Positions 6,535-8,782 of a DNA stretch of 8,782 nucleotides are shown piece after piece. The position numbers were made by a program, and so were the translations under genes. Source of the stretch: DASWJQ01 sp964517315 (GTDB lineage: Bacteria > Chloroflexota > Anaerolineae > Anaerolineales > E44-bin32). The DNA is taken from assembly GCA_964517315.1 (NCBI GenBank), contig CAZFCJ010000128.1, positions 1-8,782 of the forward strand, in the 5' to 3' direction. The notes beneath the pieces are model-generated. The model had not been told where the DNA came from. It did no database searches and was given only the letters and a program-made list of their open reading frames with translations. Numbering within the stretch: the stretch's first letter is position 1; every line of letters starts with the position of its first letter.

Positions 6535-7506
6535 TCAGGTCTCCTTTTCCAGCTCAAGATAGCCGACGAGATAGCCGATGAATCGTTCAAGCTCATCGGT
6601 CGAGGGCCTCGACAGCAGATTTTCTCCCGCCGGTGCCTCGGCCGGCCAGAACAAGATGCGCGCTCCCCGAGGTCCGGCAAAGTAGGCCCGGACCGGCGGT
6701 TGCGCCCGCGTCAGATCGCTGTCCGGGAACTCCAGGCGTTGGATTTCAAGAAACTTCCCTGACGACAACGCCCTGTGCCACGGCTCAAAGTCAGGATGGA
6801 TGTCCAGCTTTCCATCAGAGGACTTCAGGATCCGGTCGACCACCAGGCTGTCCAAGAATTGACCGGGGAACTCGGCATCTCCGGTCAAGCTGGTGAGCCG
6901 TGATTCGGCCTCCGGGCGGTTGATTGGCCAGCTCAATTCCGGAAATTCGGAAGCGTCCGAACTCACGCCGTGAGCGGCGCCTTCGTCCGCACTCGACCAC
7001 GGCCCGACGACGGCGCCGAGGAAACCCAGAACCGAGGGGTGCAGCTGAAGCGGGTCCACCGCGGAGTTGGACTCCTTCGGCGGGGCGACGCTGTCAACCA
7101 GAGCGTCGCGGAACTGCTCAAGACCGAGTGGGTCGGAGATGAGGCAACGCTCATCTTGGAACATGGCGACGACCACCTGGGCGCCATCTGACACGTACAT
7201 CGCACGGCGCATCCCGCGATCATCCAGCTCGCTGATGAGGATCCGCCTGACCGGCCGGGCCAGGATGTCCAGCGCGAGTCGCAGCGACGGTGCGATCGCC
7301 GGTCTGCCATCCTGTTCCGGCGGCGAATCCAGGAGGTCATTTCCCTCCAGCCACTCCAAATGCGGCTCTATCTGGCCGTCCTCTTGGGCATCCAATAGAA
7401 AGGCGTACGGGCTGGCCGCCGAGATCTCACGATCGACGTTCAGCAGAAGCGCCCTCAATACCGCAGCCGGGATCTGATGAAGTGGCATCGCCTGGCTTTC
7501 ACCCAC
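6535..7506 (-). CDS. Soluble two-fold duplicated protein, possibly an EspG-like chaperone for the WXG protein
   Basis: A 323-residue acidic protein without signal peptide or membrane helices, so probably cytoplasmic. I do not recognise a strict family signature. Its two halves appear homologous: PLHQIPAAVLRALLL (8-22) pairs with PLQLHPSVLGFLGAV (152-166); PYAFLLDA...LLDSPPEQDG (33-67) with PEAESRLT...ILKSSDG (198-232); then IAPSLRLALDILARPVRRIL (71-90) and a strand-rich VVVAMF (111-116) with IHPDFEPWHRALSSGKFLEI (236-255) and ARILFW (282-287). Each half ends in a helix: LEQFRDALVDS and DELERFIGYLVGYL. Size, quasi-two-fold layout and position directly after a WXG100 gene recall EspG, the cytosolic chaperones of ESX (type VII) substrates; this is inference. 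The GTG start at 7506 overlaps the WXG stop codon by one base, suggesting translational coupling. An ATG at 7488 (residue 7), preceded by GGTGA and AGG, is an equally plausible start. Confidence 0.8.
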   Translation of the reverse strand: MGESQAMPLHQIPAAVLRALLLNVDREISAASPYAFLLDAQEDGQIEPHLEWLEGNDLLDSPPEQDGRPAIAPSLRLALDILARPVRRILISELDDRGMRRAMYVSDGAQVVVAMFQDERCLISDPLGLEQFRDALVDSVAPPKESNSAVDPLQLHPSVLGFLGAVVGPWSSADEGAAHGVSSDASEFPELSWPINRPEAESRLTSLTGDAEFPGQFLDSLVVDRILKSSDGKLDIHPDFEPWHRALSSGKFLEIQRLEFPDSDLTRAQPPVRAYFAGPRGARILFWPAEAPAGENLLSRPSTDELERFIGYLVGYLELEKET

Positions 7507-8528
7507 TAAAAGGGTTCAGTGACCGCGTCCCAGAACATCCCCATGCCGCCGACCACCCCGTGCTCGGTCCAAAAGTCGCCGGCCTCCGCGGCCTCACGGA
7601 ACATCGGCCCCCACTCCCCGGCCAACTGCCGTTCGTGCAGATTCGACATGCCGACCGGCGAACCGGTGATCAGACCTTCGGTCGTGACGGCAATCGACTC
7701 GAAGGAACCGTTCATAATTGAGGAGGGGCCGTCCACGCCGAGCGCCATCCCGGCCATGTCCGCGCCGAACACCCACGGGTTGGCGCGGGTGCCCCAGGCA
7801 AATGCGCCGGCCGCCCCTCCGTCGCTCACCTTGCCCACCCACGTCTCGGCGCTGGACCGTACGCCCTGACTGGCTCCACTGAAAATCGCAGCGCCCTTGC
7901 CCAGCCGGTCAGACCAACGGCCGAGGACTTCCGCCGAACGGGCCGCGCGCGCCGAGCGGCTGGTCCAGTCGGCGACGACGGAGTGAACTCCCGTCCGGCG
8001 CAGAGCCGCCTCGCCGCCGCGGGCGAAGATTGAGACCATCTGCTGGTGGCGAGCATTCGCCATCAAGCGGGCGTCCGCGGCCACATTGGAGGCCAGCTTG
8101 CCCAGTCCGGTGAGGCTCCAGCCGGAGATGTTCAGTCCGGTACCGAAGCTCTGAAGTGCGTCAGCCCAGGCCTTCGACGCGGCCCTGCCGGTCAGACCCC
8201 CCGAGGGCAACATACCGATCATCTCGCGCCAGGCAGCGGCGACCTGCTCCTCCAGACTCTGGGTCTCACCCTTCATCTGCTTCAGCGTTGATTGGGCCTC
8301 TTCCATCGCGCCCACAAGCCGGTCCAAAGCAAGTTTAATGACGTCATCGACCTCGTGGTAATAGGCCACGGCGTCCTGACCCTTCCACAGGCCACCTTCG
8401 AGGTTGTCGCTGTGCCGCGTGAGCAGGTCCCGCATCTCGAGGGCCTGGTCCTGCATCGCCTGGAGGTGGCCAAGAATCTCATCCAAGGCTTCGTAATCGA
8501 CCAAAAGAGTTCTTTCATCGACGGGCAT
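7506..8528 (-). CDS. WXG100-domain protein, likely type VII secretion-type substrate
   Basis: A 340-residue protein. Residues about 8-100 form the WXG100 (ESAT-6-like) fold: a long helix (DEILGHLQAMQDQALEMRDL), a turn bearing W48-K49-G50 in GGLWKGQDAVAYY, and a second long helix (VIKLALDRLVGAMEEAQSTL). Family members are exported as helical-hairpin dimers by FtsK/SpoIIIE-type ATPases. Stand-alone WXG100 proteins are near 100 residues, so this one carries some 240 extra. That part is helix-rich with many Arg and Ala to about 200 (RSARAARSAEVLGRW), then Gly/Ala-rich with mild hydrophobicity (about 212-290), ending GMFWDAVTEPF. I see no nuclease, deaminase, ADP-ribosyltransferase or other toxin motif. 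Y57-HEV-D61 fits YxxxD/E but stands too close to the WXG turn to be the usual export signal. AAGGGAG lies ten bases before ATG 8528. It overlaps the EspG-like gene by one base. No secretion ATPase is in view, so export is unproven. Confidence 0.88.
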   Translation of the reverse strand: MPVDERTLLVDYEALDEILGHLQAMQDQALEMRDLLTRHSDNLEGGLWKGQDAVAYYHEVDDVIKLALDRLVGAMEEAQSTLKQMKGETQSLEEQVAAAWREMIGMLPSGGLTGRAASKAWADALQSFGTGLNISGWSLTGLGKLASNVAADARLMANARHQQMVSIFARGGEAALRRTGVHSVVADWTSRSARAARSAEVLGRWSDRLGKGAAIFSGASQGVRSSAETWVGKVSDGGAAGAFAWGTRANPWVFGADMAGMALGVDGPSSIMNGSFESIAVTTEGLITGSPVGMSNLHERQLAGEWGPMFREAAEAGDFWTEHGVVGGMGMFWDAVTEPF

Positions 8529-8538
8529 ATCTCGGTTG

Positions 8539-8545
8539 CTCCCTT
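8539..8545 (-). promoter_or_regulatory. Ribosome binding site of the WXG100-domain gene
   Basis: AAGGGAG on the minus strand with a ten-base spacer to ATG 8528. The spacer is slightly long, but no better start lies nearby, and the WXG hairpin begins soon after this Met. Confidence 0.55.
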
Positions 8546-8601
8546 GGTTTTACGTGGACTCCCTGCACGTCGCCGGCGAGCGTCAGCCGATAAGTCTGGC
8601 G

Positions 8602-8781
8602 CTAGATCGAAGGACGAATGCCGCTTCCAGCATTGAGATCGGGCGAGTTGAGACCAGGCAAATCAATCTGGGAAACGACGATGGACTGCATGGACGCCCT
8701 GCCAGAGTCTGATGAAGTCCGAACCGCCTCCGGACCACGGTGCGATGGGGCAAGATTTCCCAGAGTGTACACAAATTCCCC
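8602..8781 (-). other. Open frame entering from the right edge, possible gene tail
   Basis: One minus-strand frame is open from the right edge to a TAG at 8604-8602, about 59 codons ending LPGLNSPDLNAGSGIRPSI. Third-position G/C is only about 54 percent, lower than in the other genes, and no domain is recognisable. It could be the C-terminus of a gene just upstream of the WXG gene, ending 73 bases before its start, or simply non-coding leader sequence. Confidence 0.2.
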
Positions 8782-8782
8782 T

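Noticed and set aside
8570..8579. TCGCCGGCGA palindrome upstream of the WXG gene
   Set aside because: Short self-complementary GC-rich words are expected often by chance at this base composition.
8583..8774. 63-codon minus-strand open frame upstream of the WXG gene
   Set aside because: Poor codon bias, no ribosome site and no recognisable features. It competes with another equally weak frame over the same bases.

Overview
The window is a GC-rich bacterial segment. Every gene I can support lies on the minus strand, so the gene order reads from right to left. High G/C at third codon positions, a cyclic beta-1,2-glucan synthase of the long multi-domain type, and a WXG100 (type VII secretion-like) protein next to an EspG-like protein suggest a high-GC lineage such as Chloroflexota (Thermomicrobia-like) or Actinomycetota. 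I cannot settle which, and there is no RNA marker gene to help.

Layout in transcription order. (1) Positions 8782-8529 form the upstream region of the first gene. It holds a weakly coding-like open frame that may be the tail of a gene lying outside the window. (2) 8528-7506 encodes a 340-residue protein with an N-terminal WXG100 helical hairpin (W48-K49-G50) and a long Gly/Ala-rich C-terminal part. (3) 7506-6535 encodes a 323-residue soluble protein that overlaps the stop codon of the WXG gene by one base. Its two halves look like an ancient internal duplication, which recalls the quasi-two-fold EspG chaperones of mycobacterial ESX systems. These two genes look like a translationally coupled pair: a secreted-type substrate and its possible chaperone. 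(4) 6534-6198 is an intergenic stretch with a perfect 8-bp inverted repeat. (5) 6197-5256 encodes a ten-helix EamA/DMT-family permease. (6) 5255-4547 is a 709-bp stretch without an intact gene. It holds a short high-GC3 coding remnant, a tandem 14-bp motif and an 8-bp inverted repeat near the next gene. (7) 4546-1 is the first 1515 codons of an NdvB/ChvB-type cyclic beta-1,2-glucan synthase that runs off the left edge. It contains an N-terminal membrane extension, the complete GT84 polymerase domain and the start of the cyclising/glycoamylase-like domain.

The glucan synthase and the permease are ordinary members of known families. The least ordinary part is the WXG100/EspG-like pair at the right end: a possible two-gene secretion-substrate and chaperone cassette with no secretion machinery visible beside it. 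No tRNA, rRNA, CRISPR array, insertion sequence or complete transposase was seen.
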